From Sphingobacteriia bacterium (GTDB taxonomy: Bacteria > Bacteroidota > Bacteroidia > Bacteroidales > UBA7960), in contig JAABRR010000011.1 in the NCBI GenBank assembly GCA_011390785.1, forward strand, positions 62,001 to 126,000: a stretch of DNA of 64,000 bases. The letters run 5' to 3'. The notes beneath the pieces were generated by a model, which had not been told where the DNA came from, made no database searches, and saw only the letters and a program-made list of their open reading frames with translations. Of this stretch, positions 19,083 through 28,101 are shown one piece after another. Every line of letters begins with the position of its first letter. The first letter of the stretch is position 1. The translations under genes were made by a program, and so were the position numbers.

Positions 19083-20524
19083 TTGAATTTTTCAGATCAC
19101 TTCAATTTATTGTTGAAAATGGAATAATTCTTATAACCATATTTATTTTTGGTTCTTATGTTTTACTGGCATTGTTCTCAGCCTTATCAATGTTAGAATA
19201 CATCCGTAAGAATTCATTTGTAGATTATAAAGTACTGCTTTCTTCTCCGCTGGCGCCTTCCATTTCGGTAATTGCTCCTGCTTATAATGAAGGAAAAACA
19301 ATTATAGATAACATTCGGAGCCTTTTGTCACTGCACTATAATGATTTTGAAGTAATTATTGTTAATGATGGCAGTTCTGACGATTCAATGCAAAAAATTG
19401 TTGACGCTTATGATTTGGAAATCGTTGAATTTGTTTATGACAAAAGAATTATGACACAACCTATTAAAGGGATCTATAAATCAAGAAACAAGGCTTTTAA
19501 CAAGCTGATTGTAATTGACAAAATGAATGGTGGGAAATCAGATGCCCTCAATGCGGGGATAAATTTTTCTCAAAAGGACTATATTTCCGTTGTTGATGTA
19601 GATTCTATTTTAGTAGAAGATGCTTTGCTTATTATGACCAAGCCCTTTTTGGAAGAAACTGATCGCAGGATAATTGCTTCTGGTGGGGTAATACGTATTG
19701 CCAATTCATGTAAAATTGAAGATGGAAAAATTACAGATATTAAGTTACCTCGTAAGTTTTTACCCAGAGTACAGGTGCTTGAATACACCAGATCCTTCTT
19801 AATGGGCCGGATGGCCTGGAGTAAATTAAACGGTTTGTTGCTGGTTTCCGGGGCTTTTGGAATGTTTAACCGCGATATTGTACTCAAAGTAGGGGGATAT
19901 AACACCAACCTTGTGGGAGAAGATATGGAGTTGATTGTTCGTATGCGTAGATACATGTCTGAACAAAAAGAAAAGTATAAAGTAATTTATATTCCGGATC
20001 CATTATGTTGGACCGAAGTACCCGCCACCCTGAGAGTGCTGGGGCGCCAGCGTGACCGATGGACACGCGGAACAATGGAGAGTATCTTTCTTCACTTTAA
20101 ACTATTCTTTAACCCCAAATACGGGAGTCTTGGGGTTTTGGGACACCCATACTGGTTCTTTTTCGAATGGCTGGCTCCAATATTCGAATTCGTCGGAATA
20201 ATATATTTTATTATTATTGCAACCCTTGGTATACCCAACTGGGGTTTCTTTTTTCTTTTACTTGGTGTAGTATATTTCTTTGCGGTTACTTTATCTCACT
20301 GGGCTATTCTTTTTGAAGAATTGTCTTTTCACCGATATCAGAAAAAGAGAGAAGTAGTAAAAATGCTCTTTACTTCAATGCTTGAACCTATTTTCTATCA
20401 TCCCTTCATTTTAATCTTTAGCATTAGAGGAAATTTTAAGTATTTTATTGGCGAAAAATCCTGGGGCAAGATGGATAGAGTAGGTTTTTCTGATGAAGAA
20501 AACGGTGATAATAAAACAAAATAA
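19079..20524 (+). CDS. processive family 2 glycosyltransferase (PgaC/BcsA-like)
   Basis: This 481-residue inner-membrane polysaccharide synthase has an N-terminal helix (about 14-38) and a cytoplasmic GT-A domain. It shows APAYNEGKTI (66-75), VNDGSSDDS, the metal-binding DVD (173-175), the acceptor-binding GED (280-282) and the processive-enzyme signature QRDRW (324-328). Three or four C-terminal transmembrane helices follow (about 355-410 and 435-450). The D, DxD, ED, QxxRW set marks processive beta-glycan synthases such as cellulose, hyaluronan and poly-N-acetylglucosamine synthases; the sugar cannot be told here. There is no PilZ domain, so direct cyclic-di-GMP control is not suggested. 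It overlaps the HEAT gene by 4 bp and ends before a terminator, closing the cluster. Confidence 0.92.
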   Translation: MIEFFRSLQFIVENGIILITIFIFGSYVLLALFSALSMLEYIRKNSFVDYKVLLSSPLAPSISVIAPAYNEGKTIIDNIRSLLSLHYNDFEVIIVNDGSSDDSMQKIVDAYDLEIVEFVYDKRIMTQPIKGIYKSRNKAFNKLIVIDKMNGGKSDALNAGINFSQKDYISVVDVDSILVEDALLIMTKPFLEETDRRIIASGGVIRIANSCKIEDGKITDIKLPRKFLPRVQVLEYTRSFLMGRMAWSKLNGLLLVSGAFGMFNRDIVLKVGGYNTNLVGEDMELIVRMRRYMSEQKEKYKVIYIPDPLCWTEVPATLRVLGRQRDRWTRGTMESIFLHFKLFFNPKYGSLGVLGHPYWFFFEWLAPIFEFVGIIYFIIIATLGIPNWGFFFLLLGVVYFFAVTLSHWAILFEELSFHRYQKKREVVKMLFTSMLEPIFYHPFILIFSIRGNFKYFIGEKSWGKMDRVGFSDEENGDNKTK

Positions 20525-20558
20525 AACATTTCCTTATCAAATAATAATACATTACATT

Positions 20559-20585
20559 AGGGGGTAAAATTTTGATACCCCTTTT
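20559..20585 (+). terminator. intrinsic terminator after the glycosyltransferase
   Basis: GGGGTA (20561-20566) pairs with TACCCC (20576-20581), extended by G-U and A-U pairs, around a 9-base loop, followed by TTTT. It lies 35 bp after the glycosyltransferase stop codon. Confidence 0.6.
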
Positions 20586-20629
20586 GTGTTTCATACCAAA
20601 ATGTTTAACAATTTACTGATTTTTTTATT

Positions 20630-21508
20630 ATGATAGTCTCAATGACAGGTTTTGGCAAATCGACTGTTATCAAAAATGATAAAACTATAAAGGCAGAGAT
20701 TCGTACCTTAAACAGCAAAAATCTGGATCTTACCATAAAGTTGCCAATCCTTTATAGAGAAAAGGAAAATACTATACGCAATATGCTGTCTAACAATTTA
20801 TTGCGCGGCAAGGTAGAACTTACAATAACCATTGAAAGCAATAATGATTCTGCAAATGCTCAGGCTATTAATGCTCCCTTGCTTATACACTATTATAAAG
20901 AAATAAAAAACGCATCATCCCAACTTAATATCGATATTTCCGATAATTTTTTCCCTGATCTGTTGCGACTACCCGATGTTCTTAAACCAGTTTGTGATGA
21001 ACCCGAACAGGGTGATTGGCTAGCTTTGGAACAAGCTATTAATGAAACTATTCATAATGTAATCACTTTCAGGCAGTCGGAAGGTCAGCATCTTTTTGCC
21101 GACATTAAAGCCCGGGAGCAAATAATAAGAGATTTATCTGGAAGCGTAACACCTTTTGAAGAACAACGAATTAAGAATATAAAGGAGAAAATAACCCGAT
21201 CTCTGAAAGATATTTCGGAAGACATAAAGATTGACCAAAACCGCTTTGAACAGGAAGTTATTTTTTATCTCGAAAAACTGGATATTACCGAAGAAAAAGT
21301 CAGGTTAAGAAAACATCTTGACTATTTCAATGAAACACTTTCATCCAATGGTGCTGAAGGTAAAAAGCTGGGTTTTATTGTACAAGAAATAGGCAGGGAA
21401 ATAAACACAATTGGAAGCAAAGCCAATGATGCCAATATACAAAAGATTGTTGTTCAAATGAAAGATGAGCTGGAGAAAATAAAAGAACAACTTATGAATG
21501 TTTTATAG
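20630..21508 (+). CDS. yicC: YicC/YloC-family endoribonuclease
   Basis: The 292-residue protein has the family start MIVSMTGFGKS, then a YicC N-terminal domain with AEIRTLNSKNLDLTIKLP and RGKVELTITIE. The C-terminal DUF1732-type end reads RLRKHLDYFNETL, GKKLGFIVQEIGREINTIGSKAND and IVVQMKDELEKIKEQ. YicC proteins are hexameric, metal-dependent RNases; in Escherichia coli YicC affects RyhB turnover and in Bacillus the homologue is YloC. Length matches the family. The gene is followed by gmk after 2 bp, the order often seen as yicC-gmk, and gmk overlaps nadD, so the three form an operon. Confidence 0.95.
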   Translation: MIVSMTGFGKSTVIKNDKTIKAEIRTLNSKNLDLTIKLPILYREKENTIRNMLSNNLLRGKVELTITIESNNDSANAQAINAPLLIHYYKEIKNASSQLNIDISDNFFPDLLRLPDVLKPVCDEPEQGDWLALEQAINETIHNVITFRQSEGQHLFADIKAREQIIRDLSGSVTPFEEQRIKNIKEKITRSLKDISEDIKIDQNRFEQEVIFYLEKLDITEEKVRLRKHLDYFNETLSSNGAEGKKLGFIVQEIGREINTIGSKANDANIQKIVVQMKDELEKIKEQLMNVL

Positions 21509-21510
21509 GT

Positions 21511-22101
21511 ATGGAAATAGAAAAAAATAAAATGATCATTTTTTGTGCCCCTTCAGGCACTGGTAAAACAACTATTATTAAAACCATACTACCTTATTTC
21601 CCTGAAATATCGTTTTCTGTTTCAGCAACCAGCAGACATCCGCGAGAAGGTGAACAGTATGGAAAAGATTATTACTTTCTATCTACTGAAGAATTTGAAA
21701 AGAAAATCGATAATGATGAATTTATCGAGTGGGAAGAAGTGTATTCAGGAAATTATTATGGCACTTTGCGTTCCGAATTAAACAGAATTTGGGCAGATAA
21801 AAAACAGGTAATTTTTGATGTGGATGTTTTAGGGGGGATAAATATAAAGAAACAATATCCGTCAAACTCTCTGGCAATTTTTTTTATGCCGCCATCACTT
21901 GATAGCTTGAGAAAACGACTGGAGGGAAGAGGAACAGAAACTCATGAAAGCATTCAAAAACGAATTGATCGTGCCAGTTATGAGATGGGATTTTCTGATC
22001 AGTTTGACAAAATTATTGTTAACGACAATCTTGAGAAAGCTATTAAAGATACCAAAAGAATAATTGCTGAGTTTTTGGAGATCAGATCGCATGAAAAATG
22101 A
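21511..22101 (+). CDS. gmk: guanylate kinase
   Basis: Guanylate kinase transfers phosphate from ATP to GMP or dGMP in nucleotide metabolism. The 196-residue cytoplasmic enzyme has the P-loop APSGTGKTT (about 12-20). It also has the GMP-binding segment SATSRHPREGEQYGKDYYF, the acidic EFIEWEEVYSGNYYGT and the lid region RLEGRGTETHESIQKRI. All key Arg, Glu and Tyr residues are present. The P-loop has Thr where many enzymes have Ala or Ser, a common variant. It starts 2 bp after yicC and its TGA overlaps the nadD ATG by 4 bases, implying coupled translation. Confidence 0.97.
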   Translation: MEIEKNKMIIFCAPSGTGKTTIIKTILPYFPEISFSVSATSRHPREGEQYGKDYYFLSTEEFEKKIDNDEFIEWEEVYSGNYYGTLRSELNRIWADKKQVIFDVDVLGGINIKKQYPSNSLAIFFMPPSLDSLRKRLEGRGTETHESIQKRIDRASYEMGFSDQFDKIIVNDNLEKAIKDTKRIIAEFLEIRSHEK

Positions 22102-22718
22102 CTGAAAGCACTTCCCCATATACCGTTCTGTTTTTTGGGTCTTTCGACCCAATTCACCTCGGACATCTTATTATTGCCGAGTACATGATCAATGCTGGTT
22201 ATGCAAAAGAGGTATGGTTTGTATTATCACCTGTAAATCCTTTAAAAGTTAAACAGGAAAAAACACATCAGGAGCTTCGCAAGCAAATGATAAGTCTGGC
22301 AATCGAAAATATTAAGGAATTTATGGTATCAGACATAGAATTTTTTATGCCTCCACCCCATTATACTTTTAAATCTCTTTTGGCTTTAAAAGAATCCCAT
22401 CCGGAAAAAAAATTTGCACTACTGATTGGTGGCGATAATCTTAAAAACTTTAGAAAATGGAAAAACCACAAAGAGATACTCGAATTATTGCCCGTATTTG
22501 TATATCCAAGGTTAGGTTTTGAATCAAAAGTCTTCGACAATCATCCAAATTTACACAAAACACAAGCTCCGGTAATAGACCTATCATCCACCCAGATAAG
22601 AAAAAATCTTGCTGAAGGAAAAACAGCAAGATTTATGTTATCTGAAAAAGTATATGATTTTATTCTAAAGAATAACCTCTACGCCAATCCGAACTCTTTC
22701 TTCAGTGTATCGACATAG
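22098..22718 (+). CDS. nadD: nicotinate-nucleotide adenylyltransferase
   Basis: NadD joins nicotinate mononucleotide and ATP to form deamido-NAD in the NAD pathway. The 206-residue protein has the nucleotidyltransferase start [14 protein letters not shown] (HxGH), the NadD segment [33 protein letters not shown], and the C-terminal ISSTxIR motif as [14 protein letters not shown]. The start overlaps gmk by 4 bp. The 3' end overlaps the convergent metK gene by 40 bp, so the last 12 or so codons (SFFSVST end) are antisense to the metK C-terminus. The final residues beyond NNLY look dispensable. Confidence 0.95.
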   Translation: MTESTSPYTVLFFGSFDPIHLGHLIIAEYMINAGYAKEVWFVLSPVNPLKVKQEKTHQELRKQMISLAIENIKEFMVSDIEFFMPPPHYTFKSLLALKESHPEKKFALLIGGDNLKNFRKWKNHKEILELLPVFVYPRLGFESKVFDNHPNLHKTQAPVIDLSSTQIRKNLAEGKTARFMLSEKVYDFILKNNLYANPNSFFSVST

Positions 22719-24001
22719 TCGAGCTTTTCCCACGCAAAGAAATCTACTTTTTTCATTAGCTTTACCTTTCCTTCTGATTCTACAGAATAAGTATCGGCGC
22801 CGTTATGGAATACTTCTATGTCCTGCGTGTAGGGTGTTCTGCCAAAGTGACCATAAGTTGTTGTAGGTAAATAAACCGGGTTTTTCAATCCAAATCTTTT
22901 GATAATGGCAAATGGCCTGAGATCAAAAATTTCCTTAATTTTTTCAGCTATCTGTGCATCGCCCATTCCCACTTTAGCCGTACCATAAGTATTAACATAC
23001 AAGCCCACAGGTTCGGCAACACCAATGGCATAGGCTACCTGAACCAATACTTCGTCAGCAATACCGGCTGCTACCAGGTTCTTGGCAATATGCCGGGTAG
23101 CATAGGCAGCAGAACGGTCAACTTTACTGGCATCTTTACCGGAGAAAGCACCGCCACCGTGTGCTCCTTTACCTCCATAGGTGTCAACAATTATTTTGCG
23201 GCCTGTAAGTCCACTATCACCATGGGGCCCACCAATCACAAATTTTCCGGTGGGGTTTACCAATAATTTATATCCATTTTCAAACAGTGGCTTCAATCTG
23301 TTGGGAAGCAGTTCTATAGAACGAGGAATCAAATACTTTTGAATATCTTCGCGAATCTGATTTTGCATCTCGACTTCAGCATTCTTTCTGTCAGCGAATG
23401 AATTTCCAGCTGGCAAAACAAATTCATCATGTTGGGTGGATATAACTATAGTATCTATACGTACAGGTTGATGATCATCATCGTATTCAACTGTTACCTG
23501 AGCTTTTGAGTCTGGACGCAAATAAGTCATAACTTCCCCTTTTTTGCGAATGGCAGCAAGCTCTTGTAAAAGAATATGAGAGAGATCTAGTGTTAAAGGC
23601 ATGTAGTTATCAGTTTCGCGGCTGGCATAGCCAAACATCATTCCCTGATCTCCTGCTCCCTGTTCTTCTTCCTTTTCCCGCTCAACACCCTGGTTAATAT
23701 CAGCCGATTGCTCATGAATGGCAGAAATAACACCACATGATTCAGCTTCAAATTTATAGGCCGAATCGGTATATCCGATTTGCTTTAAAACATCTCTTAC
23801 CACTGTCTGAATATCTACCCATGCACGTGTTTTTACTTCACCGCTACAAACTACTAACCCTGTGGTTACCATTGTTTCGCATGCAACTTTTGACTCAGTA
23901 TCCTGACGTAAAAATTCATCCAGTAAGGCATCAGAAATCTGATCTGCAACTTTATCAGGATGTCCTTCTGAAACAGATTCAGATGTAAACAAATAGCTCA
24001 T
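22679..24001 (-). CDS. metK: S-adenosylmethionine synthetase
   Basis: MetK makes S-adenosylmethionine from methionine and ATP. From ATG 24001 the 440-residue protein starts [20 protein letters not shown], the usual N-terminus; a frame from 24043 adds an unlikely hydrophobic stretch. Key motifs are [12 protein letters not shown], the P-loop-like [19 protein letters not shown], and DxGxTGRK as [16 protein letters not shown]. The protein is somewhat longer than the 380-390-residue enterobacterial enzyme, with an insert around the [20 protein letters not shown] region, which I believe is common in Bacteroidota. There is no room for a SAM riboswitch: the gap to the next gene is 71 bp, with a TATCTTTG -7 box. 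Confidence 0.96.
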   Translation of the reverse strand: MSYLFTSESVSEGHPDKVADQISDALLDEFLRQDTESKVACETMVTTGLVVCSGEVKTRAWVDIQTVVRDVLKQIGYTDSAYKFEAESCGVISAIHEQSADINQGVEREKEEEQGAGDQGMMFGYASRETDNYMPLTLDLSHILLQELAAIRKKGEVMTYLRPDSKAQVTVEYDDDHQPVRIDTIVISTQHDEFVLPAGNSFADRKNAEVEMQNQIREDIQKYLIPRSIELLPNRLKPLFENGYKLLVNPTGKFVIGGPHGDSGLTGRKIIVDTYGGKGAHGGGAFSGKDASKVDRSAAYATRHIAKNLVAAGIADEVLVQVAYAIGVAEPVGLYVNTYGTAKVGMGDAQIAEKIKEIFDLRPFAIIKRFGLKNPVYLPTTTYGHFGRTPYTQDIEVFHNGADTYSVESEGKVKLMKKVDFFAWEKLDYVDTLKKEFGLA

Positions 24002-24040
24002 TATAAAAATTATTAAGATATAAATTAATTTTTTGCGTGG

Positions 24041-24048
24041 CAAAGATA
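24041..24048 (-). promoter_or_regulatory. putative -7 box for metK
   Basis: Minus-strand TATCTTTG fits TAnnTTTG, 39 bases before the metK ATG, in the short gap after gldA. No TTTG at the right distance upstream. Confidence 0.35.
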
Positions 24049-24072
24049 AGGAATAATCTTTTTAAATATACG

Positions 24073-24987
24073 CTAAACTTCAAAGGTAAGCTGCCTGAAA
24101 ACCTGTTCTATAGATTGATCTTCGTAACCCATAGAAAGTATAACCCATTTTTGGGCAACAGCAAAATGGAATATTTCACTTCGAAGATCTATTTCGCTTT
24201 GTGTAAACAGTTTTAGTTTTCCATTCCCTTCCTCCTGAATTTCAACAATCCCTGAAATTTGCTTTAAAAGCTGAAAATTACTTTTACCTTCAAATTCAAC
24301 TGAAATTATCCGCGAAGTTTGATTGAGAAGTTGAATTTCTTGCGTTGATGCATCAGCAACAATTTTTCCATGGTTTATAATAATTACACGGTCGCAAACA
24401 GCTTCAACCTCCTGCATAATGTGCGTTGAAAGCAAAACGGTTTTCTCTTTTCCCACGTTTCTAATCAGTTGTCTGATTTCAACCAGCTGATTTGGATCAA
24501 GCCCGGTGGTTGGTTCATCAAGAATCAACACCCTGGGATCATGAATCAATGCCTGCGCAATGCCAACTCTCTGCTTGTAACCCTTCGATAGCGCACCGAT
24601 CTTTTTGTGCTGCTCAGGTTCGAGGCCTGTCTGATGTATCATCTCTTCGATTCTTGTCTTTGATTTGCTGCCCAGTTTGTGTAAACCGGCAACAAAATCA
24701 AGATATTCACGAACATACATATCTAGATACAAGGGATTATTCTCTGGCAAATAACCAACAAGCTCCCTTACTTTTAAAGGAGCGCTGATAACATTATGCC
24801 CACAAACCCACACATCACCTTCATGCTGAGGCAAATAACAGGTAATAATTTTCATCATGGTGCTTTTCCCGGCACCATTTGGCCCGAGCAATGCTACAAT
24901 CTCTCCTTCCTTTAATTCAAAGGAAACATCATCCAACGCTTTTTGATTGCCGTATTTTCGTGTTACAGAATTCGCTTTTAAACTCAT
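24073..24987 (-). CDS. gldA: GldA-type ABC transporter ATP-binding protein
   Basis: This is a 304-residue ATPase subunit. It has Walker A LLGPNGAGKSTMMK (about 33-46), a Q-loop GYLPENNPLYLDMYVREYL, signature LSKGYKQRVGIAQAL, Walker B VLILDEPTTGLDP and switch STHIMQEVEAVCDR. The first 230 residues are the ABC domain. The last 75 form the extra domain typical of GldA and NatA-like importers/exporters, ending SIEQVFRQLTFEV. The LSKGY signature, length and C-terminal tail match the gliding-motility ATPase GldA of Flavobacterium, whose GldF/GldG membrane partners are not in this window. Other drug or lipid exporters share this layout, so the gldA name is likely but not certain. It follows the oxidoreductase by 3 bp. 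Confidence 0.82.
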   Translation of the reverse strand: MSLKANSVTRKYGNQKALDDVSFELKEGEIVALLGPNGAGKSTMMKIITCYLPQHEGDVWVCGHNVISAPLKVRELVGYLPENNPLYLDMYVREYLDFVAGLHKLGSKSKTRIEEMIHQTGLEPEQHKKIGALSKGYKQRVGIAQALIHDPRVLILDEPTTGLDPNQLVEIRQLIRNVGKEKTVLLSTHIMQEVEAVCDRVIIINHGKIVADASTQEIQLLNQTSRIISVEFEGKSNFQLLKQISGIVEIQEEGNGKLKLFTQSEIDLRSEIFHFAVAQKWVILSMGYEDQSIEQVFRQLTFEV

Positions 24988-24990
24988 GGT

Positions 24991-25971
24991 TTACTTTTTA
25001 ATGGTTATTTCCTCCATTATCTTGTTGGTTCGGGCGGCACTCTCCCCTTTCGACGGGCAATTTCCCATTCCTTGTAATTCCGAAACAATGGTTTCAATCA
25101 AAGGCAATTGCACATGTTCAGGTCTTGGATTCTCAACCAGGATAGTTTTGCCATCCAATATTAGTTGGGTTGGTGTAAAACCAAAACAACTAAAATTTAT
25201 GGTACCTTTTTCACCTACAATCGTTATTCTATCTTCAATACTATGTTCAGGAGCAACAAAATTCCAAATCCCATTCCCCGTAATATTATTTTGGCCAACA
25301 AACCCTGCCGACACAAAATCTTCGGGTTTATAGAGTTTTTTCTGGTTATAAGTTAGGGAAGAAACTTTCTCGACAGGGCCAAGCATAAAATCAATTACAT
25401 CGAGTTGATGGCTGGCAAGATCATAAAAATATCCTCCACCGGATATTTCTGAAATCACACGCCATGGAAGCGGCTGTTTAAAATCAGCTTCCTGAGCAGG
25501 TGTAAAATAATGAATCTGAAAAAATACCGGTTTCCCGATTATTCCACTATCCAGCATCTCCTTCACCTTTACAAAGCCAGGAAGCATCCGTCGGTAATAG
25601 GCTATAAACATGGGAACTCCGGTTTCTCTTGAAGCATCAATCATTGCAAGGCATTCGCTATAGGTGGTAGCCATAGGCTTTTCAACATAAACCGGTTTGC
25701 CCGCCTGCATGGCTTTTATGGCATATTGAGCATGGGTATCGGGAGGAGTGGCCACATAAACGGCATTTACTTCAGCATCATTGATCAAAGCTTCGGCATT
25801 ATTATACCATCTGTCAACATTATGTCTTAGGGCATAGTCTTTTGCTTTTTGGCCATCTCGGCGCATTACTGCCACCAATTGAGAGTCTTTGATTTTATTA
25901 AAGGCCGGCCCACTCTTTTGTTCAGTTACATTGCCACAGCCTATAATACCCCACTTTATTGATTTTGTCAT
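24991..25971 (-). CDS. Gfo/Idh/MocA-family oxidoreductase
   Basis: The 326-residue NAD(P)-dependent dehydrogenase probably acts on a sugar or cyclitol. The N-terminal Rossmann domain begins MTKSIKWGIIGCGNVTEQ with the GxGxxxx loop. It is followed by AVMRRDGQKAKDYA, VYVATPPDTHAQYAIKA and the family-defining catalytic Lys in VYVEKPMATT (about 95-100). The C-terminal half is the alpha/beta substrate domain with YYRRMLPGFVKVKEML and GGGYFYDLASHQLDVIDFMLG, where the His/Asp pair is expected to assist catalysis. The substrate is not predictable. It starts the unit whose second gene is gldA, 3 bp downstream; a functional link is not obvious. Confidence 0.92.
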   Translation of the reverse strand: MTKSIKWGIIGCGNVTEQKSGPAFNKIKDSQLVAVMRRDGQKAKDYALRHNVDRWYNNAEALINDAEVNAVYVATPPDTHAQYAIKAMQAGKPVYVEKPMATTYSECLAMIDASRETGVPMFIAYYRRMLPGFVKVKEMLDSGIIGKPVFFQIHYFTPAQEADFKQPLPWRVISEISGGGYFYDLASHQLDVIDFMLGPVEKVSSLTYNQKKLYKPEDFVSAGFVGQNNITGNGIWNFVAPEHSIEDRITIVGEKGTINFSCFGFTPTQLILDGKTILVENPRPEHVQLPLIETIVSELQGMGNCPSKGESAARTNKIMEEITIKK

Positions 25972-26345
25972 ATTTTAAAATTTTAGCTATTTATCTTGTT
26001 GGTCAAAGATATAAAAAGCTGTGTAAAATTAGTCCCATGGTTTTAGGTATGATATAACTAATATTTCTGAATTTTCTTAATAATCATATGAACCGAACCA
26101 TGACAATAATATTGACACACACGCGGATGATTATAATTTCATAGCATGGTAAAATATGTAATATCAATAATCGTTGGTGAGCTCTCTCGTCATAAAAGAC
26201 GAGACAAGCTATCTGACCGAATTAATAAAATTAAAACCAGATGAAAAACCCAACAGTATGAAATTACTAAGAAAAACAGACTTTTGGTTTTATTTTCCTA
26301 ATTTTGATCAGCAAATACATTACATCACAAACAATATTTTTCAAC
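25972..26345. other. 374-bp divergent intergenic region with a small hairpin
   Basis: The gap lies between the oxidoreductase (minus) and rsgA (plus). TCTCGTC (26185-26191) pairs with GACGAGA (26198-26204) around a 6-base loop; no U-run follows, so this is not a terminator. A 73-codon frame at 26174-26395 runs into rsgA out of frame and lacks support. No clear promoter. Confidence 0.5.
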
Positions 26346-27266
26346 TTGAAGGGAACTGTAATCAAATCAACAGGCAGCTGGTACAAAGTGCTTGATGAGC
26401 AGGGTAAAACCTGGAACTGCCGTCTGAGAGGCAAGTTTAAATTAGATGGTTTACGATCAACCAATCCTGTTGCTGTTGGCGACTATGTGGTATTACAGCC
26501 TGAAGCCGACCAGCAAACTGCCATTATTACTGAACTCCCCGACCGCAAAAATCATATCATCAGAAAATCAACCAACCTAAGCAGAAAGAGCCAGGTTATA
26601 GCTGCCAATCTCGATCAGGCATTATTGATCGTTACCCTGGCTGTTCCCCGCACATCAACAGGATTTATCGATCGTTTTTTGGTAAATTGTGAAGCTTATC
26701 AGGTAAAAGCCAATATCATTTTTAATAAGACCGACCTTTACGAAGAACCTGAAATGGATTTACTACATCAACTGGCAGGGATATACCAACCATTGGGTTA
26801 CGAATGTTTTAAAGTAAGTGCTAAAAAGGGTTATGCGCTGGATGAACTTACCCTATTGTTAAAAGATAAAACATCTCTCCTTTCAGGACATTCCGGCGTA
26901 GGAAAATCGACTCTGATTAATGCTTTAGAACCAGGCCTGAACCTGAAAACTGCTCAAATCTCGCTAACCCATTTAAAAGGCAAACATACTACTACCTTTG
27001 CAGAAATGTTTCCTCTATCGTTTGGCGGTTTTATCATAGATACGCCTGGAATAAAGGAATTTGGTCTTGTAGATTTTGAGGATTGGGAACTATGTCATTA
27101 TTTCCCTGAAATGCGCAATTTGTTTAATCAATGTAGGTTCAATAATTGTACACACCTGCATGAGCCGGGTTGCGCTGTTAAAGAGCATCTGGAAGATGGA
27201 CTTATCAGCCCTTCACGATACCGTAACTATGTTAATATTTTAACTGGTGCAGATACCCGGGAGTGA
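26346..27266 (+). CDS. rsgA: ribosome small-subunit-dependent GTPase RsgA
   Basis: RsgA is a circularly permuted GTPase that tests late 30S subunits during ribosome maturation. The protein has an OB fold (MKGTVIKSTGSWYKV, TWNCRLRGKFKLDG), then G4 FNKTD, G1 LLSGHSGVGKSTLIN and G3 DTPGIKEFG in permuted order. The C-terminal zinc region is CRFNNCTHLHEPGC with VKEHLEDGLIS. I place the start at TTG 26346 (306 residues) because homologues begin M-K-G right at this strand. An in-frame ATG at 26304 would add 14 residues (ISKYITSQTIFFN) not expected in the family. Neighbours rsgA-dtd-mazG run in one direction with 48-bp and 4-bp gaps. Confidence 0.95.
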   Translation: MKGTVIKSTGSWYKVLDEQGKTWNCRLRGKFKLDGLRSTNPVAVGDYVVLQPEADQQTAIITELPDRKNHIIRKSTNLSRKSQVIAANLDQALLIVTLAVPRTSTGFIDRFLVNCEAYQVKANIIFNKTDLYEEPEMDLLHQLAGIYQPLGYECFKVSAKKGYALDELTLLLKDKTSLLSGHSGVGKSTLINALEPGLNLKTAQISLTHLKGKHTTTFAEMFPLSFGGFIIDTPGIKEFGLVDFEDWELCHYFPEMRNLFNQCRFNNCTHLHEPGCAVKEHLEDGLISPSRYRNYVNILTGADTRE

Positions 27267-27314
27267 TTAGAAAAACAATAGAACCAAAATTTTTAAATAA
27301 AAAATAGTGAAATT

Positions 27315-27767
27315 ATGCGATTGGTAATTCAAAGAGTAACCAGGGCATCTGTAACAATTGAGAATAAAATGCATGCAGCTACCGGCCCCGGCTTGTTAAT
27401 CCTTGCTGGAATTGAAGATGCCGACACTTCAGAAGATGTTAATTGGTTATGCGGAAAGGTTGCCCGTTTACGAATTTTTGATGACAAGCAAGGTGTTATG
27501 AACTTATCTCTTCAGGACACAAATGGTGAAGTATTGGTAATTAGCCAGTTTACCTTGCATGCCAGCACAAAAAAGGGCAACAGGCCATCTTATATTAGGG
27601 CTGCACATCCGGAAACAGCCATCTCCTTATACAATGAATTGATAGCCAGCTTATCTGCCCAATTATCAAAATCTGTAAAATCAGGCCAATTTGGTGCTAT
27701 GATGCAGGTAGAACTGATAAATGACGGCCCGGTTACCATAATCATTGATTCAAAAAACAAAGAATAA
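27315..27767 (+). CDS. dtd: D-aminoacyl-tRNA deacylase
   Basis: Dtd hydrolyses D-aminoacyl-tRNAs (and glycyl-tRNA-Ala) to protect translation fidelity. The 150-residue protein has full family length with MRLVIQRVTRASVTIE, the catalytic SQFTLHA, KKGNRPSY and the C-terminal NDGPVTIIID, where Gly-Pro forms the chirality-checking cross-subunit motif. It is a cytoplasmic homodimer. It is the middle gene of rsgA-dtd-mazG-like, all on the plus strand, with the next start codon 4 bp after its stop. Confidence 0.97.
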   Translation: MRLVIQRVTRASVTIENKMHAATGPGLLILAGIEDADTSEDVNWLCGKVARLRIFDDKQGVMNLSLQDTNGEVLVISQFTLHASTKKGNRPSYIRAAHPETAISLYNELIASLSAQLSKSVKSGQFGAMMQVELINDGPVTIIIDSKNKE

Positions 27768-27771
27768 TTCT

Positions 27772-28101
27772 ATGGAAATAAAACAAGCACAACAAATTGT
27801 TGACGATTGGATACAGACAACCGGAGTGAGGTATTTCAATGAACTAACTAATATGGCAATGCTAACCGAAGAGGTTGGCGAAGTGGCCAGAATCATAGCA
27901 CGAAATTATGGAGAACAGTCTTTTAAACCTGGGGAAGATGACAAAAACCTTGCCGATGAACTGGCTGATGTGCTTTTTGTATTGATTTGCCTGGCAAACC
28001 AAACGGGTGTAGACCTTACTGATGCACTGGAGAAAAATCTGCAAAAAAAAACCTCCCGCGATAGCAAAAGGCATAAGAATAACAAAAAGTTAAGAGATTG
28101 A
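27772..28101 (+). CDS. MazG-like nucleotide pyrophosphohydrolase
   Basis: This 109-residue all-alpha NTP pyrophosphohydrolase is of the short MazG-like type that removes non-canonical or excess NTPs. The metal-binding EExxE is seen as TEEVGEVAR (about 31-39) and the ExxD as DELADVLFVLI (about 59-69). ATG 27772 gives MEIKQAQQIVDDWIQ; a longer frame from 27745 would overlap dtd and is not needed. The basic tail SRDSKRHKNNKKLRD may be flexible. Its TGA stop abuts the fabH stop on the other strand (TGATCA). Location just after dtd suggests a nucleotide-pool or translation quality role, which is inference. Confidence 0.88.
   Translation: MEIKQAQQIVDDWIQTTGVRYFNELTNMAMLTEEVGEVARIIARNYGEQSFKPGEDDKNLADELADVLFVLICLANQTGVDLTDALEKNLQKKTSRDSKRHKNNKKLRD

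Noticed and set aside
24002..24072. possible SAM riboswitch upstream of metK
   Set aside because: The gap is only 71 bp, is AT-rich and lacks the paired G/C helices of any SAM riboswitch class I know.
26174..26395. 73-codon frame running into rsgA
   Set aside because: It overlaps the rsgA start out of frame and has no recognisable motif or own promoter.
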